Origin: Gordonia heveisoli | Lineage (GTDB): Bacteria > Actinomycetota > Actinomycetes > Mycobacteriales > Mycobacteriaceae | Direction of reading: 5' to 3' | Length of the DNA stretch: 64,000 bases | Assembly: GCF_030315745.1 (NCBI RefSeq) | Contig: NZ_JASXSH010000002.1 | Coordinates: 248,001-312,000, forward strand | Shown here: piece after piece, positions 45,205-54,994 of the stretch | Layout of the letters: each line of letters begins with the position of its first letter | How positions within the stretch are numbered: the first letter of the stretch is position 1 | Translations under genes and position numbers: made by a program | Notes under the pieces: model-generated | Told to the model about the DNA's origin: nothing | Databases searched by the model: none | The model's input: the letters and a program-made list of their open reading frames with translations, nothing else

Positions 45205-46683
45205 GTGGAGTACACGGAGTTCGCCGACTATCCGACTCCTTCGGGGGTTATCACCGAGTGGATCCCTTCGACCGCGGAATCCGCCTGGGCCGACGATGAT
45301 CGGCCGTTGTCGACCAATCACGCCGCACATCTCGCCCACACTCGCGACCACGACACGTCATGGATCGGCACCGCCTTCTACCTCGAGGGCACCCTCGATC
45401 CGAGAGCCTTCGCGACCACGCTGCGTCGATGGTTCGCACGCCACGAGACCTTCCGGACCACCGCGGTCGCGGCCGGCGACGGACTGCGCCGTCGGGTGCT
45501 GGACACCGGGTCGCTGGCCATCGATGTCCGCCGGTACGGCCGGGTCCGCTCCTCGCTGGACGTCTATCGCCACATCGAGGCCTTCCTCGCCTCCGAGGTG
45601 CGTGCGCACACCTGGCCGCACATCGTCTTCACCACAGTCGAACACGCCGCGCACGCCGACGACCGCGCCAACTGCGATCCGCAGACCACCGAGGGATTCA
45701 CCGTCGTCTTCGGCGCCGACCATGCGGTGATGGATGCCTACACCCAGGTCGTGGCCATCGTCGAGCTCCGCGAGATCTATCGCGCGGTCGTCGCCGGAAC
45801 CGAGCCGGCACTTCCCGGCTGCGGGTCCTTCGTCGACCACAGCGCCGCCGAGAGTCTGGCCGCCGCCGCACTCACCGTCGACCATCCGGCGGTGCGCGCC
45901 TGGGATGACTTCCTGAGCGCGGATACCGTTGCCGCACACTCGGGCAGCGACGCTGACCGGCTTCCGGCATTCCCGCTTCCGGTGGGGCCGAAGGAAACCG
46001 ATCGCGCGGGTGGCACCACCCAGTCGAGCGTCTCGCTGTGGATTCTGCCGCGCGCACAGACCGAGGCGTTCAGCGCGGTCTGCAAGGCGTCGGGCAGTTC
46101 CGGTTCCACCGGCATCCTCACCGCGATCGGCATCGCGCTGGCCCGGCTCAGCGGCGACCGGGTCAATCGCTACATCATGCCGATGCATACCCGGACCTCC
46201 CCCGAGTGGTATCTCGCGGCGGGCTGGTTCGTGGGCCTGATCCCGGTGCACGACGACCTCGGTGCGGCCGAGTCCTTCACCACCGCACTCACCGGCACCG
46301 CCACCGCGTCGAAGGCGCACCGCGCCCTGGCCGCGCATTCCTTCGGCCGGGTGGCCGAACTTCTGGAGATCTCGCCCCGACCGCGTTTCGTGGTGTCCTA
46401 CATCGACGGGCGGACCATCCCCGGTGCCGGCGAGTGGACCGCGCGCGACCGGGCGTTGCGCAGTCCGGTCCGGAGCGACGACGAGGTCTACCTGTGGATC
46501 AACCGCACGGCCGACGGCATCAACCTGTCCACCCGGTTCCCCGGCAACGACACGGCCAGCGCCTCGGTGCACGCATTCATCGCCGAGTTCTCCGCCGTGC
46601 TGCGTGAGGTCGCCGAGCACGGCGACGCACCGGTGATCGCCGATCCCGTGGTCGTCCGGACGGACGGCGGTGACCGGCGATGA
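45205..46683 (+). CDS. PapA/condensation-like acyltransferase 1 of a tandem triplet
   Basis: This 492-residue protein begins with an EYTEFADYPTPSGVITEWIP segment like those that open mycobacterial PapA proteins, then WIGTAFYLEGTLDP, RRWFARHETFRTT and the active-site region GADHAVMDAYT (His173, Asp177; HxxxD without the following Gly). MPMHTRTSPEWYLAAGWFVGLIPV matches the later PapA strand. It probably transfers an acyl group from a thioester or CoA. GTG 45205 is chosen because family similarity starts there; no good ribosome binding site is visible. Its stop overlaps the next gene (ATGA). Confidence 0.8.
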   Translation: MEYTEFADYPTPSGVITEWIPSTAESAWADDDRPLSTNHAAHLAHTRDHDTSWIGTAFYLEGTLDPRAFATTLRRWFARHETFRTTAVAAGDGLRRRVLDTGSLAIDVRRYGRVRSSLDVYRHIEAFLASEVRAHTWPHIVFTTVEHAAHADDRANCDPQTTEGFTVVFGADHAVMDAYTQVVAIVELREIYRAVVAGTEPALPGCGSFVDHSAAESLAAAALTVDHPAVRAWDDFLSADTVAAHSGSDADRLPAFPLPVGPKETDRAGGTTQSSVSLWILPRAQTEAFSAVCKASGSSGSTGILTAIGIALARLSGDRVNRYIMPMHTRTSPEWYLAAGWFVGLIPVHDDLGAAESFTTALTGTATASKAHRALAAHSFGRVAELLEISPRPRFVVSYIDGRTIPGAGEWTARDRALRSPVRSDDEVYLWINRTADGINLSTRFPGNDTASASVHAFIAEFSAVLREVAEHGDAPVIADPVVVRTDGGDRR

Positions 46684-48074
46684 GGATCGTGGCCCGACGT
46701 GAGTGGCATCCCGAAGCCGGCACCGTCGTCGACTGGGTACCGACCGCACGCACCATCAATGCGGCGAAAGGCGCTCCACCGCATCCGGTTCCGGTGTCTT
46801 TCCTACAGCGTGATCACATCACCGGCGTGCTGGCCGCCCGCGCCGAGGACCGACCGCATCGCGCCTACACCTGTGCCGCGGTCCAGGTACCCGGTCGGTT
46901 CGACGAGTCGCGGCTGACCGCGGCTCTGACCTCGTTCCTGCGCGATCATCCTGGCCTGCGCTGTGTCTTCCGCGCCGACGGCGAACAACTCACCCGTCAT
47001 CTGATCGTTGCCGGCGACGTCGAGCTGACCACCGAGCATCCCGTGGTGGCCGACCGGGACATCGCCGCGCACATCGATGCCCGGCTGGCGCGGTCGGCCG
47101 TCTTCGACTCCTTCCCGGCCGTCGTCTTCGGTGCGGTCGTGCGTCACGACGGATTCGATCTGTACTTCGGCATCGACCATGCCTTCGGGGACGGCAGTTC
47201 CCAGGCCATCGGGATCGCCGACATCCTCGACCGCTATCACGGCGGCGCGGGGTTCCGGTCCGGCAGTCACATCGACCATGTGGCAACCGAATACGCGCTC
47301 GCCGGACAGATCGCGGAACGAGACGCCGAGGTGGCGGAATGGGCGGATGCCCTGCGGCCCACCGACGGTCGCCTACCCGGGTTCGCCCTCGATCTCGGAC
47401 TCGAGCAGACTGCTGCCGGTCCGGTCCCCCAGCGGGTCCGGATTCGTCGTGCCCAACTCGCCGACGCCGAGGACACCGAGGCGATAGCGGCCGTCGCGGC
47501 GGCGGCCGGGACCGGGTTCACCGCCGCCGTCTACGCCGCCCTCGCCCTCGCCGACCGCGAACTCGGTGGGCGCGATCACTTCGCCACCGCGACAGTGCTG
47601 AGTACCCGGGGCAGCGCTGAACACCAGCTCGCTCAGGGCTGGTACTGCAATTTCGCCCCGGTCGCCTTCCCGGTACAGGGTGCGACGCTGCGGGAGGTGA
47701 TCGGCGACGCCGCCGCCGGTCTGTCGCGAGCGCGCCGGTTGTCGGCGCTGCCCGCACACGCCGTGCTGGCCACCCTGATCGGGACGGGCCGGGTCGATCC
47801 GTCGGTGGCGGGCAGCCCACAGATGGTGTCCTACCTGGATTTCCGGTGGTTCCCGGCTCAACGCGAACTGTCCGACGCAGTGCTCTTCACCGGCGAGGGC
47901 CGCACCCGCAATGCGTCGCAATGGATCAGCCGCGACCACGACGGCTTGTGGATCGCCACCCAGTGTCCGGACAATCCGGTCGCCGGGGCTGCGGTCACCC
48001 GCTACTTCGACACGGTGCGGGCACATCTGACCGCCGCGCTCACCGCTCCCGTCGCGATCGGACTGGGCGCTTGA
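46680..48074 (+). CDS. PapA/condensation-like acyltransferase 2 of a tandem triplet
   Basis: This 464-residue protein shares layout with its neighbours: EAGTVVDWVPT, PVPVSFLQRDHI, LTSFLRDHPGLRCVFR and a complete active-site motif GIDHAFGDGSS (His167, Asp171, Gly172). A later LSTRGSAEHQLAQGWYCNFAPV and SYLDFRWFP follow the PapA pattern. It has the best-preserved motif of the three tandem genes and is likely active. It overlaps both neighbouring genes by four bases, so the three products are made together. The substrate is unknown. Confidence 0.82.
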   Translation: MRIVARREWHPEAGTVVDWVPTARTINAAKGAPPHPVPVSFLQRDHITGVLAARAEDRPHRAYTCAAVQVPGRFDESRLTAALTSFLRDHPGLRCVFRADGEQLTRHLIVAGDVELTTEHPVVADRDIAAHIDARLARSAVFDSFPAVVFGAVVRHDGFDLYFGIDHAFGDGSSQAIGIADILDRYHGGAGFRSGSHIDHVATEYALAGQIAERDAEVAEWADALRPTDGRLPGFALDLGLEQTAAGPVPQRVRIRRAQLADAEDTEAIAAVAAAAGTGFTAAVYAALALADRELGGRDHFATATVLSTRGSAEHQLAQGWYCNFAPVAFPVQGATLREVIGDAAAGLSRARRLSALPAHAVLATLIGTGRVDPSVAGSPQMVSYLDFRWFPAQRELSDAVLFTGEGRTRNASQWISRDHDGLWIATQCPDNPVAGAAVTRYFDTVRAHLTAALTAPVAIGLGA

Positions 48075-49360
48075 GGGTCACCGCGGTCGGACACGTCGAA
48101 TTCCGCGGCGCCCTGGTGGAATTCGTCCTGGACTGGGCGGGAGAACCCGACCCGCAGGGCGCGCCGGTGTCCTTCAACCAGGGCAATCACCTCCGCCAGC
48201 ACGCGACACCCGGCAGCCGGCCGGTGTGGCTGGCAGGCAGCGTCGAGCTGGCGGGCCCCGCCCTCCCCGACGGCGACGTCGCGGGAGTGGATATCGCCCG
48301 TGTCGCCACGGTGATCGGGCAGGTGATAGCCGAACAGGAGGCGCTCCGGCTGCGATTCCGTTGCGACCCGGAGCCCCGCCAGCATCTCTTCAGCCCCGAC
48401 CAGCTACAGGTCACCCCGCGTCACGCCGGGATGGTGGACACCGATGATGTGGTGGCGCTGCTCAATTCGCGCTGTCATCCGCGGGCGAGTCCGGGTCTGT
48501 GCTTCGCGCTGGTCGGCACCACCCTGCTGTGCGGTTTCGACCATGCCCACGCCGACGCGTTGACGATCGACATCGTGCTGCGCCGCATCGTCGCCCTCTA
48601 CCACGATCCGGCCACCCCGGCGCCGGTCGTCGCGGGGTTCGTCCAACGGTGCATCAGCGAGGATGCCCGTCCGACCATGAACGAATCTGCGGACCGGGCA
48701 GCGGGTTTCGCCACCTGGGAGCAGTTCTTCGCCGAGACCGGCGGCAAGGTTCCGCGCTTCCCACTACCGCTGGGCGACGTACCCGCCGCCACCGGTCAGG
48801 CGACTCACGTCCGGACGTTGCTCGCCGACGAGGACGCTGCGCACCTCGACGACGGCCTGTTCGCGGCCCTGCTGTCCGAACTCGCGGGCGCCGTCGCCGA
48901 CCTCGGCGGTCCCGATCGGCTGGCTACGCTGATCCCCCTGCACACCCGCGGTCGGCGGGACTCCGGGTGGCATGCCACGGCAGGCTGGCTGGTGACCAAC
49001 GCGCCGGTGGTCGTCGACGGCGGTGACCGGCCCGGCGCGCGGGCCGCGATACGGCGGGCGGTGGATGCCGCCGGTATCCCGCTCCCCGATGTGCTCGCCC
49101 GCTGCGCACCGCAACTCCCGGCGGGCGACCTGTTCATGGTGTCGTTCCTGGACTATCGCAAACTGGGTCCGGAACTTCGCGGCGGACAACATATCTCGGC
49201 CTGCTCGACCGCCGATGACGTACAGATCTGGTTCTCCCGCACGCACCGTGGACTCGACGTCCGGGTGCGGTATCCGGCGACCGCGACGGCCACAGCGGCC
49301 GTCGTCGGCCTCACCGATGCCCTCGCCCGGCGGCTTCGCCAACCGGTGCCGGTCTCGTAG
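48071..49360 (+). CDS. PapA/condensation-like acyltransferase 3 of a tandem triplet
   Basis: This 429-residue protein has SFNQGNHLRQH, EQEALRLRFRCDP and CGFDHAHADALT (His158, Asp162; the Gly after Asp is replaced by Ala), then LIPLHTRGRRDSGWHATAGWLVTNAPV and MVSFLDYRKLGPEL. It is a third, divergent member of the same superfamily. The start is read as TTG 48071, overlapping the preceding stop (TTGA); no better in-frame start is close. The degenerate motif leaves activity uncertain. Its stop is nine bases from the convergent phospholipase gene. Confidence 0.75.
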   Translation: MRVTAVGHVEFRGALVEFVLDWAGEPDPQGAPVSFNQGNHLRQHATPGSRPVWLAGSVELAGPALPDGDVAGVDIARVATVIGQVIAEQEALRLRFRCDPEPRQHLFSPDQLQVTPRHAGMVDTDDVVALLNSRCHPRASPGLCFALVGTTLLCGFDHAHADALTIDIVLRRIVALYHDPATPAPVVAGFVQRCISEDARPTMNESADRAAGFATWEQFFAETGGKVPRFPLPLGDVPAATGQATHVRTLLADEDAAHLDDGLFAALLSELAGAVADLGGPDRLATLIPLHTRGRRDSGWHATAGWLVTNAPVVVDGGDRPGARAAIRRAVDAAGIPLPDVLARCAPQLPAGDLFMVSFLDYRKLGPELRGGQHISACSTADDVQIWFSRTHRGLDVRVRYPATATATAAVVGLTDALARRLRQPVPVS

Positions 49361-49368
49361 CGGTCGGG

Positions 49369-50928
49369 CTACCCGACCGGGCCGCTGGGCGCCCGCCGCG
49401 ACCCGGGCTGCTGGCGCGGCATCGAATTGCGCGGCACCGGATAGGGCGTACCGTGCCCGAGCGTCCCCAGCGCCACATTCGGACCACATTGGGCCAGCGA
49501 GTTCTTGGCCTGCGGTACCGGATCGCCGAATCGTGGCCGGGAGGCGTTGGGCCGACGCGCGAAGTCGAAGGTCGAGGTCATGTCGCCGGTCACGCTGCGG
49601 CGCCACGGTGTCAGGTTCGGCACCTCGACACCGAACCGCTTCTCCAGTAGGCGCAACTGCGAGGTGTGGTCGAAGGTCTCCGAGGCGACGAGACCACCTC
49701 GGCTGTAGGGCGAGATGACCAGACACGGCACCCGGTAGCCCAGCCCGATCGGTCCGCGGATTCCCTTCGACGACTTGACCTTTCCGATGTCGGGAACGCT
49801 CACGAACTCCCCCGGCGTGCGCGCGGGCGGGGTGGGCGGGGTGACATGGTCGAAGAATCCACCGTTTTCGTCGTAGCTGATGATCAGCGCGGTCTTCTCC
49901 CAGACCGCCGGATTCGAGGTGAGGATGTCGAGCAGTTGCACGATGCCGACCGCACCGAAGGAGGCAGGCAGCGCCGGGTGTTCGCAGGTGAACGCCGACG
50001 GCACCACCCACGACACCTTCGGAAGCCTACCGGTGCGCACATCCTCGGCGAAGCCCTGCGGATACACCGGGTCGATGCCGCGACGCGCCAGCTCCGACCG
50101 CGGATCACGGGCCTGCCGGAAGCAGCCCATCATGCCGTCGAGGATCACCGACGACACCGGTCCGATGTCGCGGTTGTTGTAGATCTTCCAGCTGACGCCG
50201 GCGTCGCGCAGATTCTCCGGCATCGTGCGCCACGAATAGGCGAACTTCGGGATGAGCGTAGGGGTTTCGAGCAGCGGTCCACCATGGCTGCCGTCCGGGT
50301 CGATGGTCGCGCTCATCCAGTACAGCCGATTCGGGTCGGTGGGCCCCAGCACCGAGCAGTGGTAGTTGTCGCACAGGGTGAACGCCTCGGCCAGCGACCG
50401 ATGTACGGGTATGTCGGCGCGTTCGTAGTAGCCCATCAGCGCGGGCGCGTTGGCTGCGCCCACCGCCTCGACCGACATCGGCAGCCAGCCGTCGTTGCGA
50501 CCACCGTTCCACGCGCGGTGCATACCCGCCCACGAATGATCGGGGTCGTTGATGCACTCGCCATCCAACCGGGTGTCGTGGCGGGTGTCGAGGCGGAACG
50601 GCAGCGTGTACCCCGTGCGCGTGGGCCCGACACCCGGCGCCCAGCCGTACTGCTTCCACACCGAGGACTGGTCGCCGAAACCCCGAACTCCTGAATAGGT
50701 GCCGAAATAGTGGTCGAAGGACCGGTTCTCCTGCATGAACAGCACGATGTGCTCGATGTCGTTCAGCGATCCGGTGCCTGCCGGGTCGGCCGAGGCGTAG
50801 GCCTTGTCGATGATCGGCGCCGCCCACGAGGTCAGCAGCGCCCCACCACCGGCGGCGGTGACCCGGGCGAGGAAGTCGCGTCGTGACAATCCCCCGAAAA
50901 GCTGCTCGGAACGGGTCTCCTCGGACAA
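49369..50928 (-). CDS. Tat-exported phospholipase C (phosphoesterase family)
   Basis: This 519-residue enzyme has a twin-arginine signal ([10 protein letters not shown] followed by a hydrophobic stretch) and the bacterial phospholipase C/acid phosphatase domain: [21 protein letters not shown], ITDEHxxHSW-like [47 protein letters not shown] and [14 protein letters not shown]. These provide the metal and catalytic threonine-type sites of the family. It would cleave host or self phospholipids outside the cell. The C-terminal about 60 residues are disordered. No operon partners. Confidence 0.93.
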   Translation of the reverse strand: MSEETRSEQLFGGLSRRDFLARVTAAGGGALLTSWAAPIIDKAYASADPAGTGSLNDIEHIVLFMQENRSFDHYFGTYSGVRGFGDQSSVWKQYGWAPGVGPTRTGYTLPFRLDTRHDTRLDGECINDPDHSWAGMHRAWNGGRNDGWLPMSVEAVGAANAPALMGYYERADIPVHRSLAEAFTLCDNYHCSVLGPTDPNRLYWMSATIDPDGSHGGPLLETPTLIPKFAYSWRTMPENLRDAGVSWKIYNNRDIGPVSSVILDGMMGCFRQARDPRSELARRGIDPVYPQGFAEDVRTGRLPKVSWVVPSAFTCEHPALPASFGAVGIVQLLDILTSNPAVWEKTALIISYDENGGFFDHVTPPTPPARTPGEFVSVPDIGKVKSSKGIRGPIGLGYRVPCLVISPYSRGGLVASETFDHTSQLRLLEKRFGVEVPNLTPWRRSVTGDMTSTFDFARRPNASRPRFGDPVPQAKNSLAQCGPNVALGTLGHGTPYPVPRNSMPRQQPGSRRAPSGPVG

Positions 50929-51027
50929 GCCGGCCTCCTGACCACGATGCGTACTGGGCGCGGTCAGTCTACGACCGATGGTTGTCCGCGCGGTGGCGAA
51001 AACGTGGTCGGCCGATGAAATTCGGGC

Positions 51028-51447
51028 TCACTGTTCGTCGGGCCTGCTGTCGTCGCGTGCAGCGGGTAGCAGCGGGTCGAGCGCGCTGACCGCGATCCCG
51101 TAGGGCAGGAACCGCACCCGGCGTTTCGGGTCGGTGTTGGTCTGATGGGCGCGCAAGGCGTCGAGTTCGGTGGCGTAGACCTGTTCGACACGGGCACCGC
51201 CGTCTTCGTCGACGACGAACACCGCCCACACCCCGGCACCGCTGTCCCCGGCGGTCGCGGGGTCACCGCGCCGCCGTGTCCGGGTTCGGCCGTCGTCGAA
51301 GAACGACGAGAAAGCCGAGGTCGACTGCCCTTCGAAGAGTTTTCCGAAGATCTCCCGCAAACCGTCCTGCGCCTCCCGCGCGAATCGGTCGAAGTCTTCA
51401 GGTCCGAAGCCGAATGGCCCGTTCGAGGAATGCCGATCGTCGGTCAT
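51028..51447 (-). CDS. Small conserved hypothetical protein
   Basis: This 139-residue cytoplasmic protein has an acidic, phenylalanine-rich N-terminus (FGFGPEDFDRFAREAQDGLREIFGKLFEG), a charged linker and a C-terminal domain WAVFVVDEDGGARVEQVYATELDALRAHQTN...RRVRFLPYGIAV, which looks like a small alpha-beta domain. ATG 51447 has AAGGA about ten bases upstream. I do not know its function. Confidence 0.7.
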   Translation of the reverse strand: MTDDRHSSNGPFGFGPEDFDRFAREAQDGLREIFGKLFEGQSTSAFSSFFDDGRTRTRRRGDPATAGDSGAGVWAVFVVDEDGGARVEQVYATELDALRAHQTNTDPKRRVRFLPYGIAVSALDPLLPAARDDSRPDEQ

Positions 51448-51584
51448 GGCGTGATCCTTCCGCCGGTTGCGGTACGCGCCGGGAAGCTGAGCACGGCGTC
51501 TGACCCCAGTGTCCGCAGAAATCGGCCCGCTCGCCACCACCGGTCGCCGATGCCGCCGACTCACCGCGCGTCCTACCACTCATC

Positions 51585-53594
51585 GTGAGCCAAACTCCCC
51601 GGCACCGGCGGATATCTGGCAACCTTCCCCCAATGCGGGTGGGGGTACACAGGACGTCGCCGGGCGCCGGATTCCGGCGACCCGTCACCCGAGTGGCGCT
51701 ACCGCTACTCGCCGCGCTCGCACTGCTGACGGGCGCGATGCATTCTCCGGCCGCCGACGCGACCCCAACCACCACCGCCGAGGTCAACGCCCTGGCGGGG
51801 CGCTGCGTCGCCCTGTCTCACCAGGGTGGTCCGCTCGGTACCGGCTCGGGTCCGTTCCGCGTGCGGGCCGCGGGCCTGGGGCGGTTCCTGTTCTACGGCA
51901 CGGACGCGCGGCTGCTCAGTGCCGGTCCACGCGGATCGGTTGCGGTGGAGCCGAGGCCGACCTCGCGATCCATCTGGGCCGCGACCGGTTCGGCCGCGGG
52001 CATCACCCTGCGATCGGGCGCCGTCGAACTCCACGGGGTGCAATCGCGAGCGGCCACCGGATGCCGGAACTTTCCGGATGCCGAACTCGATGTGGACGGC
52101 GCACCGTTCACCGGTGTCGACGGTGACGGCAACCTGCGCGGATTCGTCGATTCCCACGCCCACCTGATGTCCGAACAGTTCCTCGGCGGCGAATTCCATT
52201 GCGGCGCGCCCTATAGCCCACTCGGGGTCACCGTCGCCCTGCGGGACTGTCCCGACCACGGTCGCGACGGCGTCCTCGCGGTCGGCGAACAGGTCCTCAG
52301 CCGACCGGGACCACACGACACCGTGGGTTGGCCGACCTTCCGCGACTGGCCGCGCTGGGATTCCCTGACCCACGAGCAGACGTACTACCGCTGGATCGAG
52401 CGCGCGTGGCGGTCCGGCCTGCGCATGATCGACAACTACTACGTCCAGAACCGCGTGCTCTGCGAGAACTACCCGCTACGCGATCAGCCGTGCGACGAGA
52501 TGGAATCGATCCGCATCCAGCACCGCATGCTGCTCGGTCTGCGCGACTACATCGACGCGCAGGCCGGCGGTCCCGGCCGCGGGTTCCTGCGCATCGTGAC
52601 CACCGCGGCGCAGGCCCGCCGAGTCGTCGCCGCGGGCAAACTCGCCGTCACCCTCGGCATCGAGGTCGCCGAACCGTTCGGATGCCGCGAGGGTGCCCCC
52701 GGCCGGCCCGCCGCCTGTGACCGCGCAGCCATCGACCGTGGGCTCGACGAATTGCGTGCCCTGGGGATCCGGCAGGTGATCCTGACCCATAAATTCGACA
52801 ACGCGCTCGGCGGCACCCGGTTTGATCAGGGCGCCACCGGTGTCGCGGTCAACGCCGGGCAGCAACTGTCCACCGGACATCCGTGGGTGACCCAGCCGTG
52901 CCCCACCGACCAGCACGACAACCCCGTCGTCGGCTATCCCCGTAACGCCTGCAACGTCCGGGGATTGACCGCCCTCGGCGAGTACACGGTGCGCGCGATC
53001 ATCGCGCGACGCATGATCGTCGACGTCGACCACCTGAGCGTCAAATCTGCCACCCGGGTCCTCGACATCATTGCCGCACACCACTATCCGGGAGTCGTGT
53101 CGTCACACAGCTGGACCGACAAGACGAACTACCGGCGCATCCTCACCGCGGGTGGCGCGGTCGGCCTGTTCGCCACCCCCGCCGAAGCCGAGCCCGGTGA
53201 GGTCGGCCGCCACGGCGACCTGCCACCAGACTTCCTGTCCGCGTGGCGGATCCTGCGCGCCCAGCGCGATCCCCGGTTCTACTTCGGAGTGGGGTTCGGA
53301 CCGGATATGGGCGGGCTGGGCAAACAGGCCCACCCGCGCCCGTCCGCCACGCGCACACCCGTCGTCTACCCCTTCCTCGCCGCTGATGGCCGCACCCGGA
53401 TCTGGCGGCAGGTGACCGGCCGCCGGGTCTTCGACGTCAATCGCGATGGAACCGCCCATTACGGACTACTTCCTGATTGGATCGAGAGCCTGCGCGTGCA
53501 GGCCGGTGCGGACGGCCCGCGACTCGTCGGCGATCTGTTCGCCGCCGCCGAGGCCTACGTCCGGATGTGGGAGCGGGTGGAAGGATCTCGATGA
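51585..53594 (+). CDS. Secreted membrane-dipeptidase-like metallohydrolase
   Basis: This 669-residue protein has a signal peptide (hydrophobic residues about 38-52) and an amidohydrolase-fold domain of the renal dipeptidase type: GFVDSHAHLM (first metal HxH), MIVDVDHLSVKSA, GVVSSHSWTD (metal histidine) and YFGVGFGPDMGGLG (catalytic aspartate region). The N-terminal 150 residues form a separate beta-rich domain, and the central part has insertions, so it is larger than a simple dipeptidase. ATG 51633 is an alternative start. It overlaps the transporter gene that follows (ATGA). The peptide or lactone substrate is unknown. Confidence 0.82.
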   Translation: MSQTPRHRRISGNLPPMRVGVHRTSPGAGFRRPVTRVALPLLAALALLTGAMHSPAADATPTTTAEVNALAGRCVALSHQGGPLGTGSGPFRVRAAGLGRFLFYGTDARLLSAGPRGSVAVEPRPTSRSIWAATGSAAGITLRSGAVELHGVQSRAATGCRNFPDAELDVDGAPFTGVDGDGNLRGFVDSHAHLMSEQFLGGEFHCGAPYSPLGVTVALRDCPDHGRDGVLAVGEQVLSRPGPHDTVGWPTFRDWPRWDSLTHEQTYYRWIERAWRSGLRMIDNYYVQNRVLCENYPLRDQPCDEMESIRIQHRMLLGLRDYIDAQAGGPGRGFLRIVTTAAQARRVVAAGKLAVTLGIEVAEPFGCREGAPGRPAACDRAAIDRGLDELRALGIRQVILTHKFDNALGGTRFDQGATGVAVNAGQQLSTGHPWVTQPCPTDQHDNPVVGYPRNACNVRGLTALGEYTVRAIIARRMIVDVDHLSVKSATRVLDIIAAHHYPGVVSSHSWTDKTNYRRILTAGGAVGLFATPAEAEPGEVGRHGDLPPDFLSAWRILRAQRDPRFYFGVGFGPDMGGLGKQAHPRPSATRTPVVYPFLAADGRTRIWRQVTGRRVFDVNRDGTAHYGLLPDWIESLRVQAGADGPRLVGDLFAAAEAYVRMWERVEGSR

Positions 53595-54994
53595 GTGCAG
53601 GCGAACCCCCGGCACGGGTTCGGCGGCCGGTGTTCGCGGCCTATGCCGCGGGCAGTGTCGGCACCGGCGGTTTCGGCGTACTACCCGGGCTGGTCCTCGC
53701 CTACTACCTGACCGACACACTCGGCGTCGCCGCACTGGTCGCGGCGGCCGTCGTCCTGCTCCCCAAACTCATCGACATAGCCGTCAATCCACTCATCGGC
53801 ACCCGCAGCGATCACGCACGCCGGACCCGCGGTCGACGCAGCGGCGGCATGTTGGTCGGCGCCGTCGCACTCGCCCCGCTGTTCGTGCTGACCTTCTGCG
53901 CCCGCCCCGGTTGGCCCGAGTGGGTCGGCGCGATCTGGGTGCTCGTGTTCTTCTCCCTCGCCGCGGTCGCGTACGCGCTGTTTCAGGTGCCCTACGTGGC
54001 GTTGCCCGCCGAACTGACCGGTGACTACCACGAACGGACCCGTCTGGTCGCCGCCCGGATCGCGGTGCTCGCGGTGACCATCTTGCTCGTCGGTGCGGGC
54101 GCCCCCGCCATCCGAGATGCGATCGGCGGCACCGCGGGTTATCTCGTGATGGCGGTGGCCGCGGGCGTGGTGATCTCCGGCGGCATGCTCGCGGCCACCC
54201 TCGGCGCGGCCCGCCGTTCCGGCACCGCCGAGCGGGCCGAGGGAGCCGCCGAACACGGATACCGGCATGCCGTGCAGGCCTGGCGCACCAGTCGCCGGTT
54301 CCGCGCCTTGCTCGCCGTCTACGTGGTCCAAGCGTTGGCCAGCGCGGTCATGCTGGCCGCGGCCCAGTATGTCGCCACCTACGTCCTCGACGACTCGGGG
54401 GCACTCACGCTTCTGTTCGTCGCGCTGGTCGCACCGGCGATCGTGGTGATGCCCGCCTGGTATCGGTTCGGGCACAGGTACGGCAAGGAACGTGGGCTGC
54501 TCGCCGCCTCCGCCTTCTTCATCGTCGGCTCCGCGGCGCTCCTGCCCGCCGCCGCCGGACCCGGCGGTTGGATGTTGGCCGCGGTGGCCGTCGCCGGCGT
54601 CGGGTACGCGGGTATGCAGACCTTCCCGCTCGCGCTGCTCCCCGACGTCATCGACGAATATTCGGCGCAGGCCGGCGAGGATCGCGGTGGCGCCATGTCG
54701 GGATTGTGGACGGCTGGTGAGACGGTGGGCCTGGCCATCGGCCCCGCCGCGTTCCTCGGCATCCTGGGCGCGACCGGTTTCGTCTCGTCCACCGGCGACG
54801 AGCACGCCGACCAGCCCACCACCGCCCTCGTCGGCATCGTCACCGGATTCTCCGCCGTACCGGCGCTGCTCGTGGCCACCGGGGTGGTCATCCTCATCCG
54901 CGGCTTCGGCCTGCATCCGCCGACGCGCACCGCCCCCGAATCCGCCCCCGACGCCGTGCCGCAGCGTCCGGTCACGAAGGGATCCCGTCCATGA
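53591..54994 (+). CDS. MFS transporter of the GPH (melibiose-permease-like) family
   Basis: This 467-residue, 12-helix protein has family-defining FAAYAAGSVGTGGFG at the start, LLPKLIDIAVNPLIGTRSDH (the Na+/substrate helix motif DxxxNPxxG) and QVPYVALPAELTGDYHERTRLVAARI. GPH transporters couple uptake of glycosides or related molecules to Na+ or H+. Sandwiched between a secreted hydrolase and a PLP lyase with four-base overlaps, it probably imports the hydrolase product. The substrate is unknown. Confidence 0.85.
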   Translation: MSAGEPPARVRRPVFAAYAAGSVGTGGFGVLPGLVLAYYLTDTLGVAALVAAAVVLLPKLIDIAVNPLIGTRSDHARRTRGRRSGGMLVGAVALAPLFVLTFCARPGWPEWVGAIWVLVFFSLAAVAYALFQVPYVALPAELTGDYHERTRLVAARIAVLAVTILLVGAGAPAIRDAIGGTAGYLVMAVAAGVVISGGMLAATLGAARRSGTAERAEGAAEHGYRHAVQAWRTSRRFRALLAVYVVQALASAVMLAAAQYVATYVLDDSGALTLLFVALVAPAIVVMPAWYRFGHRYGKERGLLAASAFFIVGSAALLPAAAGPGGWMLAAVAVAGVGYAGMQTFPLALLPDVIDEYSAQAGEDRGGAMSGLWTAGETVGLAIGPAAFLGILGATGFVSSTGDEHADQPTTALVGIVTGFSAVPALLVATGVVILIRGFGLHPPTRTAPESAPDAVPQRPVTKGSRP

